This document shows, piece after piece, positions 24,086 through 35,397 of a stretch of 64,000 nt of DNA. This DNA is from Gnomoniopsis sp. IMI 355080. Lineage: Eukaryota; Ascomycota; Sordariomycetes; Diaporthales; Gnomoniaceae. The notes beneath the pieces are model-generated. The model did no database searches. It had not been told where the DNA came from and was given only the letters and a program-made list of their open reading frames with translations. Every line of letters begins with the position of its first letter. The stretch's first letter is position 1. A program made the translations under genes and the position numbers. The DNA lies in contig JAPEVC010000023.1 of the NCBI GenBank assembly GCA_027946555.1, positions 62,001-126,000 of the forward strand, given 5' to 3'.

Positions 24086-24767
24086 ATGCATATTCCCAAC
24101 TTGCTCACCCTCTTCATGGGGGCACTTCTCGCCGGCGGCGTGATAGCTAGCCACGCTCACAATGAACCAAAACAGCCTCAGCACTTTGGAGTGGAGGACG
24201 TTGTTCACGCTATTGAAGCCATTACCAAGTATACTGAGACACTCGGCGATACTATCGTTCAACTCTGAATATTTCCAAGAGCCCCGTTCTTCAAGCACGT
24301 TCCAATCACGTTTCTAGAAAGATCAAGAAGGGCATCGACATTGTAGAGAAATCAGAACCAATTAACCTGGAGTCGGGTATCAGAATTCTGGCGACCACTA
24401 ACGACTTTGTCGCCGTTGTCAATGAGATCATGACAGTAGTTATCGAGGCTCACGACGTGTTAGACCATATTCCATTAATTCAGGGCGTCATTCGCATAGA
24501 TACTCTCGTCCCGAAGGACTTGAAGAAGTAAAGCTGGGTTGCGAAGAAAGTTGGGAAGGAGCTTCTCATCAAGGTATCTGAAGGTGTGGAAAACCCCGTG
24601 CAGTTTCGCCTGGTAAGATTGACCGATCTTTTGTCCAAGTCATTGAACTATGTGAAGAGAGCGACCCTACTGCTGTGAAACTGCTGGAGGAGACGGCTAT
24701 GGAGGATGTTTTTGCCAACGAAGGAGACTTTGTCAACGAAAAGACGGCTTTGCCATTCACTGCTTGA
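24086..24767 (+). pseudogene. Decayed small secreted protein gene (HsbA-like?)
   Basis: The ATG at 24086 starts a clear signal peptide (MHIPNLLTLFMGALLAGG) and a helical segment (DVVHAIEAITKYTETLGDTI). A TGA at 24266-24268 then ends this frame. Coding character continues in the next phase from about 24259 (KIKKGIDIVEKSEPINLESG, then a Val/Ile-rich helix) to a TAA at 24529. The same phase reads on past this stop (WVAKKVGKELLIKVSEGVE). From about 24610 the third phase takes over (RSFVQVIELCEESDPTAVKL) and ends at 24765-24767. No plausible intron reconciles the phases. The helical, signal-peptide-led layout recalls the hydrophobic surface binding protein A family, but that match is weak. Confidence 0.5.
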
Positions 24768-27144
24768 GCGTCTTGGAGCGACGCTTCCAAGGAAGGAGAT
24801 AAGGGGTATTAAAGGAGTCACAGAGCCGGGGTTTCGCTTGGACCTTGCTGTTCGGCCGTATTCTTCACATAAGTGAAGGTACGGTAGACCTATTGCCTTG
24901 TTCCAACATCATCTCGCCGCTTGCGGGATCTCTGACAGGGCAAGCCTTGACAATGACCTCTGCCCGTGTGTCTTCGGATTTTTGGTGTGTCAATGGACAC
25001 TAAGGATTTCCCTTACTTTTGTTAAACTACTCATGTTGATCATGGTTCATATTTTGGAGGTCGTTTGCCATTTCCTCCACATTAAGCTCCCTAAGTAGGT
25101 AGATATGGAGCAATCGCCTTGAGAGAATAAAGTAAAATAATATCAATATGTGTCATGTCCTCATCGCTGTTAGCTTGAGTTGCTGCATATCTACTTGACA
25201 CGTCTGATGGATATTGATAAACCCGCACCTACCACCTAGTGGTCCCGTACGCATGCCCAGGTGGTGGATGAGACTTTGGTAGGTACTTAGGTACGCAGTA
25301 GAGAAGTTCCAAGGTTGTGCTGGGGGTCTGGACCTGCCGTCTGGAGCTGCCGTCCTGCACCGACTCGGGGACTCCCGCGCCAGGACCACCTCGAGAACCT
25401 TGGCAGTGGAGCCGTGAACGACTATTCGCAGCACAACAGACAGCTGCTGTGTGACATGATACTGGTGGCCATCCCATGAAGAGGGCACGAAGAGATGTGG
25501 GACCCGAGGAAAAGTAGTTTCTATTTGGCTGTGTTTCCAACATTCTACAGTATGGTCTAATTGATAATCGGACCGAAACATCCTCAGATCGTTGCATACC
25601 AAGGTACCCAGGTACGCCAAACTTAGAGCATTCAATGTTTAGGCACGGGATATGCCGCTGTGAAGTTCATCTGAACAGCATGATGTACCAAACTATGCAT
25701 AATGGCAGACGTGCGGCATAGCTGTCTACGACTCGACAAGTGCAGGCGGCGAACCATCAAAATAGGGTCGCGCGAGTAGGTGCCAGTGTTGGCAACCAGA
25801 GCTTGTTTCAAGGCTAAATAAAGCTATATCAGCTCAGTTAACTTGACCCCAAGGGACATTGTAGAGCCGCAATGCTTGGCATGCATGAAATGCATGTCCA
25901 TACAGCCTTACCAAATTCGGACGAAAACGCGCCGAGAACATACTATGTACCCTCTCACGAGTCACAGGACAAGAAAAGACTTATTCGGTGATCTTGAGCG
26001 GGGGTTTGGATCCATCAAGGTGAGAAAAACCCTGTGCTGTACAGGATCTGCGGCACTCGGCAATGGGCATGCACAAGACGGATAATTTTCATTGTCGCAA
26101 CGTGCATCTTGCATATGTTGCAGACTTCAGTCATCTCTTCCCCATTGAGCCATTGCATATATACCTTCAGGAACACACTGATGTTCACTGTAGAGTGGAA
26201 GACTCTGTCGAGATCCCCGAACGTTCATGCTGAATCTGATTACCATGTACCACAGTTCGCAATCGACTGCGAAGTGTAAGTACCGCCGTCGTGCCGACTT
26301 GAACGACTCAACCTACCCAAAGTAGGTAATATCTAGATTACCTCAGAGCTATGGTCCACAGCTCAGCCACCTACTCATAAACTTCATGAAGCCAAGTATG
26401 ATCATGACATAGAAGCTAGAGAGCCACTCGATTTAGCTATCGAAACCTAGGGAGAGATAGTCAGAATACAGATTGCCGGGATTCCGACTTGACAGGTGGG
26501 CCCGGTTAAGGTACCGAGAGAAACGCTACCTAGGTAACCCACAGACGGGACGCTATAGTTTCCCGAAAATAGCCCACAGACCAGATCAGCATTTTGTTTT
26601 GTTTACGCGGAAGATTTACAAGGCCAAGTCATTATCGAGACACACTCGCAGTCTGAACACCTGTGAAGAAGAACAATCCTGTAAACACCAATGAATTGGT
26701 AAAAGTCAGCAATGTGGAATGTTTCATTTTGAGCTCGACCTTTGGGAAGTACGCTTGTTCATTTCATCGTCCATATTCGGAAATGGATGCACATTCACAT
26801 ACGCGAATTCTCGCACGTCCCAAAGTCCATAGCCATAGTGGAGTCCTTTCACGAGGCGAAGCCGTCTCATGCATATGAACGGTACCAGTAACAACACCCA
26901 CAGATGGCAAGGCTCTATTTCCATTACACAAGGCTGAGGACATAGACGGTTATAGTGATGCCATCATAGCCATTCACTACTCAGGTATGCATCTGTCATT
27001 GAGTATAAGATGGCTGGCTTCGCTGTTGGAATCAGTGCTTTTCCATTCATCACCAACAGCATCATCATCATCATTCGCATGCATTCCGACCAGTCTGTTT
27101 GCCTTTGAATTCTCAAACTTACCCTAGGTTCCACATCTTTGACC
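24768..27144. other. Intergenic region
   Basis: About 2.4 kb with only short scattered frames. Microrepeats of the GGTAGGTACTTAGGTA and CTACCTAGGTAACC type occur near 25276 and 26526. No gene recognised. Confidence 0.5.
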
Positions 27145-29439
27145 ATGCGTACACACGCCCTCATCCAGAGCTGCCTAGTGCTAGCTACGACTTACACTTC
27201 CTATGGCTTGACCATTCCTCGAGGACACAGTACGACCGACCCGTCTATTGTCGACAGTCTTCCTTCTGGACCGGATTGTGGAAATTTCACAGTTCCCACA
27301 AATTCGACAGAGGTTGCCTTGAACGTCAAAGCAGCCAAGGCTAAGCCAAAGCCAAAGACAACTCCCAAAAAGACAACCCCTACTCCCAAGAAGACAACCC
27401 CTATTCCCAAGAAAACAACAACTTCAAAGACAAGTTCCAAGACTACAAGTTCGAAGACGACCTCAGTAGCAAAGCCAACCACAACGTCAAAGACGACCCC
27501 GGTTGCAAAGCCGACTACCACATCGAAGACGACCCCAAAGGGAAAGCCAACCACCACGTCCAAGACAACCCAGGTGGCAAAACCGACTAGCACGTCGAAG
27601 GCGAAGACCACAGCCAAGACCACAGCTAAGACCACAGCTAAGACTACACTTAAGACTACAGCCAAGACTACTGCTGCAACTTCGTCCAAACCGGCGTCAA
27701 GCTCTTCAGCCGCCACAGACTCCGACCGCGGCCTGTCTTCAACTACAACCAGAGCCTCAGGGTCTTTCGCGCTGCCAACGGGCTTCCTCACCTCAGCCTT
27801 TGGCGTCGCTACAAGCTTGCTGGGTGGCAGTGGTGCTACTGGTGGTGCCGGTGCCTCTGTTGCAACTGCGACATCCTCAGGCTCTGGTGTAGTTGAGACT
27901 GTGAACCCTTTCATCCCCGTGACGGAACTCGCTCTCCCTGCAACTGTAGCTGAGGACGGATCCGACGACGGCCCTGACAATCTTCGACTCCGACTTGTTG
28001 TGCCCACGCCGCCAACAGACGACATGCCTGCCTTGGTAAACGGTACAATCATGCTCAACGGCCGCGAGTGGTACATCACGGAGCTGTTCAAGACACCCGA
28101 GAATGCTGCCACTTTTCCGAACTACACAGCCATTTCCTACCGCTGGTATGATGGACGCCTGCCCAACCCCTTCTTTGACGGCTTCCTCATGTCCAACTTG
28201 ACTTTGCCCTCCCTCGCCAGTGCTATGCGCAACTCGGAACAAGAGGCTTTTTGGATCGATTGCTTCAGCATTCCTACAACGAAGCCTCTGAAGAGTATTG
28301 TGTTGAACCTTCTCGGCAACATCTTCAGTGCTGCCCACGAGGTCATTGTCCCTCTCGGCCTCCAAGATCGCGATACTATGTCTATCCTGGCAAACGGCAC
28401 AGATCTGAGCTCCCTTCCCGAGGCAACTCTCAAGACTGTCATGGCCGATCTCAACCAGGAGGAATGGATCAACTCCATCTGGACATATCAAGAGTCTCTC
28501 AGCGCCAAGACATACACATTCACCGACCGCGACTTGACCAGCTACGATGAGACTAGCGATGTCAAAGAGCCCTCAGCGAAGGAGACCAAGTTCTTCAACA
28601 GGGTTTCAAGCCTCGAGCAGGCTTACATGACTGCCACGGGACTCAACGACTTTGATATGCGGGTCGAGATGCGCAACGTCGACGCCTTGGTGGAGCTTGG
28701 CCTGGACCGCACTCAAAACGCCGCATACGAGCGTTCCGTCTTCACCTCCATGGCCTCACTCGATCGTCGCTTCGTCGAGAGCGAGGGCAACTTCTTCTGG
28801 GGACTATACGGCGCTATCACTGAGGAGCTCATGCCCGCTGACAAGCCGCGCGCCACCCTCGCCGAGAGATATGATCGGTTGTTTGAAGTTTGCGAGGCCA
28901 AGGGCGACTACTCTTTCATCTACACCTCTACCGCCCGCCGCACTGAAGCTGGCCGGACATTCTACCCCGACTCGGCCAACCTGGACTCCATCCTCAACTG
29001 GCCCACCAGCCCAGCCTACCAGACGGCGAATGTCACTGCTGATGGCAGCCTCAAGCTGAACGGCATGGTCAGTCTCCCTAAGAGAGATGCCCTAGGAACT
29101 GTTGGACAGGATTTCATTGAGCAATGGTTCTCCACCAATGTGCCCAACATCACAGCCAACGGCACTGATGCTTCTGTGGCAGAGAAGGTGTTTACCATCA
29201 TCCAAAAGATGGATTTCAAGGGCAGCGACCAGTACTTGCTGACGAATGATGGCATCTTCTTCCCTCAGCAGGAGGTCCCCACGACCAATGCCACCATTTT
29301 GGTCACTTCGCAGCTGGGATGGTCATTCGGCGCGCCTGGCCTGGCCCGGTTCCAGCTGGACAATGGCACAAACTACATTCCTGGTGCTTTTGTTGGGTCG
29401 GTCGTCAAGTCTAAGGCGAAGCCGGTTGTGATGGCTTAG
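27145..29439 (+). CDS. Predicted secreted HET-like protein with Lys/Thr repeat stalk
   Basis: Intronless, 764 residues from the ATG at 27145 (MRTHALIQS). Residues 1-24 form a signal peptide ending about YGLTIPRG. Residues about 62-178 are a low-complexity basic stalk built from KTT, KPTTTSKTT and AKTT units, followed by a Ser-rich and Gly-rich linker to about 250. The region after about 290 carries the three hallmarks of the HET (heterokaryon incompatibility) domain: YTAISYRW at 327-334, FWIDCFSI at 369-376, and WTYQESLSAKTYTF from 446. About ten N-glycosylation sequons are spread through the protein, one overlapping the first HET block. HET proteins are normally cytoplasmic cell-death triggers, so an exported version is unexpected and its function is unknown. 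No GPI or transmembrane segment was seen at the C-terminus. Confidence 0.82.
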   Translation: MRTHALIQSCLVLATTYTSYGLTIPRGHSTTDPSIVDSLPSGPDCGNFTVPTNSTEVALNVKAAKAKPKPKTTPKKTTPTPKKTTPIPKKTTTSKTSSKTTSSKTTSVAKPTTTSKTTPVAKPTTTSKTTPKGKPTTTSKTTQVAKPTSTSKAKTTAKTTAKTTAKTTLKTTAKTTAATSSKPASSSSAATDSDRGLSSTTTRASGSFALPTGFLTSAFGVATSLLGGSGATGGAGASVATATSSGSGVVETVNPFIPVTELALPATVAEDGSDDGPDNLRLRLVVPTPPTDDMPALVNGTIMLNGREWYITELFKTPENAATFPNYTAISYRWYDGRLPNPFFDGFLMSNLTLPSLASAMRNSEQEAFWIDCFSIPTTKPLKSIVLNLLGNIFSAAHEVIVPLGLQDRDTMSILANGTDLSSLPEATLKTVMADLNQEEWINSIWTYQESLSAKTYTFTDRDLTSYDETSDVKEPSAKETKFFNRVSSLEQAYMTATGLNDFDMRVEMRNVDALVELGLDRTQNAAYERSVFTSMASLDRRFVESEGNFFWGLYGAITEELMPADKPRATLAERYDRLFEVCEAKGDYSFIYTSTARRTEAGRTFYPDSANLDSILNWPTSPAYQTANVTADGSLKLNGMVSLPKRDALGTVGQDFIEQWFSTNVPNITANGTDASVAEKVFTIIQKMDFKGSDQYLLTNDGIFFPQQEVPTTNATILVTSQLGWSFGAPGLARFQLDNGTNYIPGAFVGSVVKSKAKPVVMA
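27328..27675 (+). repeat. KTT/KPTTTSKTT-coding degenerate tandem repeats
   Basis: In-frame repeats built on AAGACNACN. Three copies of a roughly 48-bp unit coding KPTTTSKTT-PVA are followed by a run of AAGACCACAGCC-type 12-bp units near 27604-27668. The high Lys/Thr content keeps the opposite strand free of stops and creates a long antisense frame. Confidence 0.85.
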
Positions 29440-30143
29440 TTTGAGCTTGAATCTTAAGCTCGGGTCGTTTGCCCAGGCTGGCATTTGGAGGGGTCATTCA
29501 ATGAGCATGGAAAGCGAATGCATTATCAAGGAGTTTGGACGTTTTAGCGAATGTTCTTGATGTTTTTCTGTTTGGCTTTGTTGGGTCTTTTTGTTTTGGG
29601 CTTTCGGGACAGCGTTTGTGTATTACATTACGTTCAGGGCAGGCTACTTGTAAGATTATATAGAGATAGATCCTCGCCATTATCATGATATCAGCATTGA
29701 ATTCACCTATTGTATCATCACTTAGTACAGGCTTCTCCTTTGTGATGTTTGTAAACCTCCCTCCAGCTTGAGAAGTCTTTGTTGTCTGATTAGTTGACAT
29801 TCTTAGTTGCACAGCTGACATAATACTACTCTACTGCGGGAGTACCCGCAGTGGTACCTACCCAGCTACCTAAGTACATGTACCTACCTGATTGAGCTGC
29901 AGGTGCCCGAGGGCTCACCACTGTACTTTCACAAGCTTTCATAGCTTTCCTCAGCTTTTCAGGGTCCATTTCTACTTTCTTCTTGTTGCAACCAAGGTTA
30001 GCACCAGCTCTGCTTTGACCTGGCCTGACCAATCCAAGTCAGGAGCAGCCAATGGTCTGCCAAGAGAAAGGAGGCTGAGGAAGCCTACTCTTCCACTCTT
30101 CCGCTCTTCCACTCTGCCACTGCCGAACCCAACCCACCACATC
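29440..30143. other. Intergenic region
   Basis: About 0.7 kb. It includes TACC/CCTA microrepeats at about 29853-29890. A pyrimidine-rich leader before the cyclin start contains repeated CTCTTCCAC/CTCTTCCGC units near 30088-30118. Confidence 0.5.
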
Positions 30144-31595
30144 ATGGCCACCGAAGACGAGCGGTATCGCGCATCCTCCCAATTCCGAGAGTGGTCTTTC
30201 ACCCCCGCCCAGCTCGCCGACACGCGTTCCAAAACCAACAGTCTCGCTAAAACCGCTATCAGCGAGCGCCTTTCATCCGCGCCATCGTCGTCGTCCTCCG
30301 CCTCCGCCAACCCCTCCGGAGCCAACACACCGATCCCCGTTGTGAGCACCGCTACCGCGCCCGCCGATATCCCCAACAACGACTTCGTCTCGGCCCCCGG
30401 TGCCGCGGGTGCTGGCTCCTCTGGCCCCTCTGGCCCCTCTCCCTTGCCTGACTTCCTCACCCCGACTGAGGAGGAACAGCTCCTACGGTACTACACTGTC
30501 GAGACGCTGCGCGCTGCCGAGTTCTGCGGCCTGCCGACCGAGATACGCGCCACCGCCGCCATCTTCCTGCGTCGCTTCTACCTCACACATAGCGTCATGA
30601 CCTATCCGCCCACCAAGATGCTCAAGACCTGCGTCTTCTTTGGCGCAAAGGCCGAGAATTACTACCCCCGTGTCAAGACGATCGCCGACAAGTTTCCCAA
30701 GACGACGGGCGAGGAGATTCTGGCTGGCGAGTTCCTGTTGTGTCAGGGCATTCGCTTTGCCTTTGACGTTCGGCATCCCTTTCGCGCTCTTGAGGGGGCC
30801 ATCATGCAGCTGCGGTCGTTTGGCGATCTTGATGTAGGCAGCCCTGAACTATATACTCTTTGCTGTTAACATAAATGGAAAGATGACTTCTAACCAAGCC
30901 TACGACAACCACAGGAGACTAAAATTGAGAAGGCCCACAAGAGGACTCGCACTATCCTCAAGTTCAGCCCCATCGTCACGGATGCCTACTTCCACTACAC
31001 GCCCAGCCAAATTATGCTCGCCGCCCTCTCCATTGCAGACCCGGACCTGGCCGAGCGCATGATTGAAGCTACCTTTTCGGGCCTTCCCCAGGCTGCCAGC
31101 GGACCCGACAGCGCAAACGGGAAACATACGCCACGCGAAATGGAGAGGATCATCGGATTGCACATCAAGAAGAAGACCCTCGAGACGGTGCAAGCGTGCA
31201 AGGATATGTTGCTACAGGAGCCGGTGGAGCGCTTCGAGAGTTTCTGGACAACCGTGCGTCTTGTTGATTTCTGAATATTTCCCAACGACCGGCCCCGCAT
31301 GGAGATGTAATCAACTACTGACACTACTCATGAATAGCCCGAGGCGAACAATCAATTCAAACCACTCACCAAGAAGTTGAGGAAGTGCCGGGACCCGGAC
31401 AGGTTCGACCTGATCGCGCTGCACAAGAAGCGGCTCGAGTTTCGGGAGAAGGAAGCTGGTGGCGCGGGTGGCAGGGCTGTGGCGGATGATGATGTCTTTG
31501 GCGGTGCGGGAGCAGATCAGGCAAAGAACGATGCAGACCGTGAGGCCAAGAGACGCAAGGTGGCTGCTGAGGATCCGTTTGGACCAGCGCTGTGA
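30144..31595 (+). CDS. ccl1: Cyclin H homologue (Ccl1/Mcs2, TFIIH kinase cyclin)
   Basis: Regulatory cyclin of the CDK7/Kin28 kinase in TFIIH and CDK activation. Exons 30144-30833, 30915-31253 and 31338-31595 give 428 residues, all with phase-0 junctions. The N-terminus YRASSQFREWSFTPAQLA is the conserved opening of cyclin H. A Ser/Pro/Ala-rich insert (about 45-105) is followed by the cyclin box: LRAAEFCGLPTEIRATAAIF, YLTHSVMTYPPTKMLKTCVF, and GEFLLCQGIRFAFDVRHPFR. The second box starts in exon 2 (YFHYTPSQIMLAALSIA). The C-terminal tail is Lys/Arg/Asp-rich with KRRK. It converges with the BAR gene downstream. An alternative name would be a cyclin C-like protein, but the N-terminal motif favours cyclin H. 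Confidence 0.93.
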
Positions 31596-32192
31596 ATAAG
31601 AGCAAGGCCCGGCGCACTTTGAATGTCGCAGGGCTAAACGGCCATTTGGGACTCGCCGGACAGCCGCGGATAGTGAAGAATAACTAGACAAAGATACCCA
31701 TGACTTTGCGTAGCAAAGCGATTCAGTTCAGTACAGGGAGGGAGGAGAACTCCCCATCATGGAGAAGGCAATACAGTATGGCTTCTTTGGGTAAGAGAAA
31801 AAGATGCATTGTGCTACAAAGACAGACGCAAGTGGTTACGGGAAGATTGTCAATTCTGCTAGAAAGGTAGGCCCAAAGCCAGCCCAGGCCATTTCCATTC
31901 ATTGCCCATGTCTACCACGTCCCAAAGGCGAACGATACACAGTCTAGGGCACAACGACTCTGGCACCACAAGTCCCAACCGCAACGCCGATTTTGTTTGT
32001 TCCCAACTACAATGATAAACCCGCCCTGCCCCTGCAACGCCGGCCAACTTTCTAAGGATTCCAAAACTCGGTGCAACAATACCCAATTTTCACCCACAAA
32101 ACAACATCATCACTGTTGCTTGTTCGACAAACGACCTCATTGGCACCATGGCTCATTCTTCCATAGGCGCTCGCCGCCAAAGGCTTCGTCTC
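31596..32192. other. Convergent 3' intergenic region
   Basis: About 0.6 kb between two stop codons facing each other, presumably the two 3' UTRs. No gene seen. Confidence 0.5.
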
Positions 32193-33654
32193 TTAAACCT
32201 CCCGCTCTCTCCTGTTTGGCACCGGTGGTGGGGGCTTCTTGGAGCGATTCGGTGGTGGTGGCGGTGCTTTCTTTCCCAATGCACCGGCACCATTGCTCAA
32301 ATTTGTCCGGCTTGAATTACTGTAACTCGTGGCAGGACTTGCGCTACCAGGAGGTGTATCGCTACTTTCCGTATCGTCATCATCCCGAAAAACATCCATC
32401 GCGGCAGGGCGGGCGGTGGGACGCAATTGGCCCCGGAGCGAGGCCACATTGTTCATGGCGGGCGGTGGCACGACGCTGAGGCCAGCCGAGGGCGTGCGCG
32501 AGAGCGAGTACGTGCTAGAGCGCGAGACGGTCGGCCGCAGCGGTTGCGGGGCGGGCGAGCGGTCACGCGTTGCGCCGCCCGAGGAAGCTGCGCTAGCGTT
32601 GCTGATACGGGACTGCGAGCGGATAGGCACACGCATGTGTGTGTTGGGAAGCTCGTCGGGCTCCTCGTATGTCGGGGTAGAGGCAGCGGCTTGTTCGTAG
32701 CTGTAGCTGGTGCTGCGGTGGAGGGCGCTGGGCCCCTGGGCAGTGTTGGAGCGACTGCGGGCAGAGGGCCTGCGCGAGCCACCATAGGAGTCGACAGGTG
32801 AGCCAGCGGCATCGGCGGTCCAGTTGGCGCGGGTCTGGCGCAGGACCTCGGCGCAGCGCTCATGGTAGTCGAGCTCGCTGTCGAGGAAGCGCGTCAGGTC
32901 GCGGATGGAGTCGGCCTCGGCGTCCTGAATGTCTTGCATGCGCCGAAAGACATCCTCATTTGCTTCTTCGTACTTGGCTTTTGCGGTGCGCAGCTCTTCC
33001 TCGAGGCGAAAGTCGTCGCGCTTGGCCTTTTGCATCTTGGTGGTCGAGGCGTCCAGGGCGAGACGGCGGGATTCGAGCTTCTTACGGGCAGCCTGGTGAA
33101 GAAGAAGAATGCTGATTAGTATGGTTTTCTTGCCTGGTGCGCATATTTAAAAAAAACCAAGAGGTTGCCTTACCTGGTATTCCTTCATCATGGCGACAGA
33201 CCTCTCGAGGGAGTCGGCCCAGTATTTGGTGGCATCATTGGTATACTGCTCCTGGATCGTTGCGAGCTGGTCGTTGGAGCGACCCATCTCTATGAGGCAA
33301 TTGCCAAACTGCGAATTGTGATCGAAATCCTCGCCATGAGCGATCAAGGTACGGCCCATGACAGCAGTTGGTACGCCTTTCTCGCCAACCAGGTTGTCAC
33401 GGTGGGCAAGCCACTTAATGTACGCATTCATAGTGGTCTGGAGTTTGACCATGCCTGGCGGGAAGAGACTGGGTCAGAGAATAGTGATCACGCGAGCATG
33501 TTTCCAGACAGCATGACAACTCACCATCAAAACGGAGGGCCATCTCGGTCTCGAGGGCCTTGAACTCCTCGGTGGTACCCGTGCGGGCCTCATTGCCCAT
33601 CCTCTCGCCAGCCCATTGAAAGGCGCGATCGAATTTCTTTGTAAACTTGGACAT
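32193..33654 (-). CDS. BAR-domain protein with proline-rich tail
   Basis: A second BAR-family protein, distinct from Hob3. Exons on the minus strand are 33525-33654, 33174-33454 and 32193-33092, giving 436 residues. The BAR region (about 1-250) begins MSKFTKKFDRAFQWAGERMG, an amphipathic N-terminal helix as in N-BAR proteins. It continues with charged helices such as NAYIKWLAHRDNL and AKAKYEEANEDVFRRMQDIQ. Residues about 260-436 are disordered, Ser-rich and Pro-rich, ending in APPPPPNRSKKPPPPVPNRR, which look like SH3-binding sites. It resembles fungal Gvp36/endophilin-type adaptors and so is likely to act in endocytosis or Golgi traffic. The Pro-rich tail suggests recruitment of an SH3 partner. 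Confidence 0.88.
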
Positions 33655-34868
33655 GATGGCGATAGGTGTCTTGTGATGTTTATGGTTATTGTAGGGCTAA
33701 TGTCGTCGCGGAAGTCGCAAAGTGCTCGTGTATCCAGCGAGCGGCTCCGAGCATGTGACGCAAGGCGGAGGCGGGGGAAGAAGGGGAGGCGATACCGGAA
33801 TGACACCTCTCGAAGTTCAGACGACAGGGAGACGAGCGGCCAATCTAGGGAGGGCGCAAGTGCGTTGGGCGTGCGCGTACGCGTTATGCACTATGCGTAT
33901 GGTATGTGGTCTCCTCTCTGAGGTATGTGTGTATGTATGGGAGAGTGCGTCTCAGGGAGGAGAAGGGGTCAAGGAGAGATGATAGCAACAAAGGCAAGAG
34001 CAGAAGAGTCGAGGAAGCAAAAGAAGGATAGAAGCATAGATAAGACAGCGAACGTGGCGAGAGGAAAGAAAGCACAGAGACACAGTTCGAAACTCAAGAA
34101 CAGACACAGACAACGCTACAAGGCACACGACAAGACAGCAACCAGACAAGAAAGTTAGAGTAGCCTCACGGTGGTTGGCGGACCAGCAGCAACCTTGTTA
34201 ATGGACAAGAAAGTAATGCGACGTAGGTACCTATGTGCTGGTGGACAGGTGGACTGGTGGACAAGGAAAAGTGGAGGGGGCGAGATACGGGGGGCAGGGG
34301 TCCACCACCGCCTGCGCCTACCTGCCACGACTTGTCCGGCCGTCGGCTGTTCAGGCTGGCCTAGAGGCCCTGGAGAGATTGCCAAGGTCCAGCCAGTGGC
34401 AGCGACTTCTAGCCCAACCCCCCGATGGGCTATCTCGGTAAAGGACGGGGAAATAGGGTAGTGTGTCAACTGGTAACGTACGCAACGCCCTGCAATTCAC
34501 AACCAAGATCTCTGATGAGATGAAAAAAGACTCAGCCACCCGCCTCCCCTGAATATCAACCACGCAATGTATTGGGAAAGTTTCGTAATGCTCTCTTGAC
34601 AAGTCGCTAGTCGCAAGTCTGCTCTTGTCTTGCTTTTCTATCGATGCCGTGATCTACACAGTACTGCATTCATTACCATGATAGTCACCCCCCCAACCCC
34701 ACCCACCAGGAGGTGAGTGCAACCAAACCTACAGTCTTGGGTGCCTACCTATCTAGGTACCTACCGAAGCTGGTTAATGAACAGGTGGCTTACAAGATAG
34801 GAACTTTACATGGCTGCATGGTTAGGTAACGGTGAGAAGGTTAAAATCAGATGCATATGCATTGCATG

Positions 34869-34870
<2 letters not shown>

Positions 34871-34904
<34 letters not shown>
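34871..34904. repeat. (TG)17 microsatellite
   Basis: Perfect dinucleotide repeat, following ATTGCATGCA. Confidence 0.95.
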
Positions 34905-34905
<1 letters not shown>

Positions 34906-35033
34906 AAGCCCACCCGCCACCCGTCTAATACTTTATGGCCGTCCCGACCATTTGGAAAACAAGATACTGTACATAATCCCAGTGCATTCGTCCCATCCTT
35001 TTACTTACTGCACTGCAGCTGCACAGCTTATTC

Positions 35034-35064
<31 letters not shown>

Positions 35065-35358
35065 TTTTTGACTTCTATTTTTTGGGTTTCATTAATTCGA
35101 TCGTATCCCTCTGCAAGCAGAATTGGGACGATCCCACTCTCAACGTTTTTTGCTTTGCACGGTACCTACCGTACTATCTTGATGAGAGTATGATATTCAG
35201 TGCCCATCATGCGCCTGGGCTGTCTTTTGTTCGTATCCAGACGTGCTACGTGGACTATGTACTCAAGTACTTTGGTACTCTGGTACCTAGATCGCCACCA
35301 CGAGGCTAGACAGTGGTCCCTGTCATGAAACATTCGCGGCTACCACAGTAATAACCGC

Positions 35359-35397
35359 CAGACCCTTTCAGACCCTTTTCAGACCCTTTTCAGACCC
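35359..35397. repeat. CAGACCCTTTT tandem repeat, four copies
   Basis: Four CAGACCC cores spaced by TTT or TTTT, the last one truncated before CGCGACCC. Confidence 0.9.

Noticed and set aside
27201..28112. 303-codon open frame on the minus strand opposite the Lys/Thr stalk
   Set aside because: It is a by-product of AAG/ACN-rich codons on the plus strand. Its Val/Phe repeats mirror the stalk, and there is no independent family resemblance.
32329..32863. Several frames of 123-136 codons on both strands over the BAR protein tail
   Set aside because: Low-complexity Pro/Ser coding leaves other phases open; the BAR frame alone has continuity and motifs.
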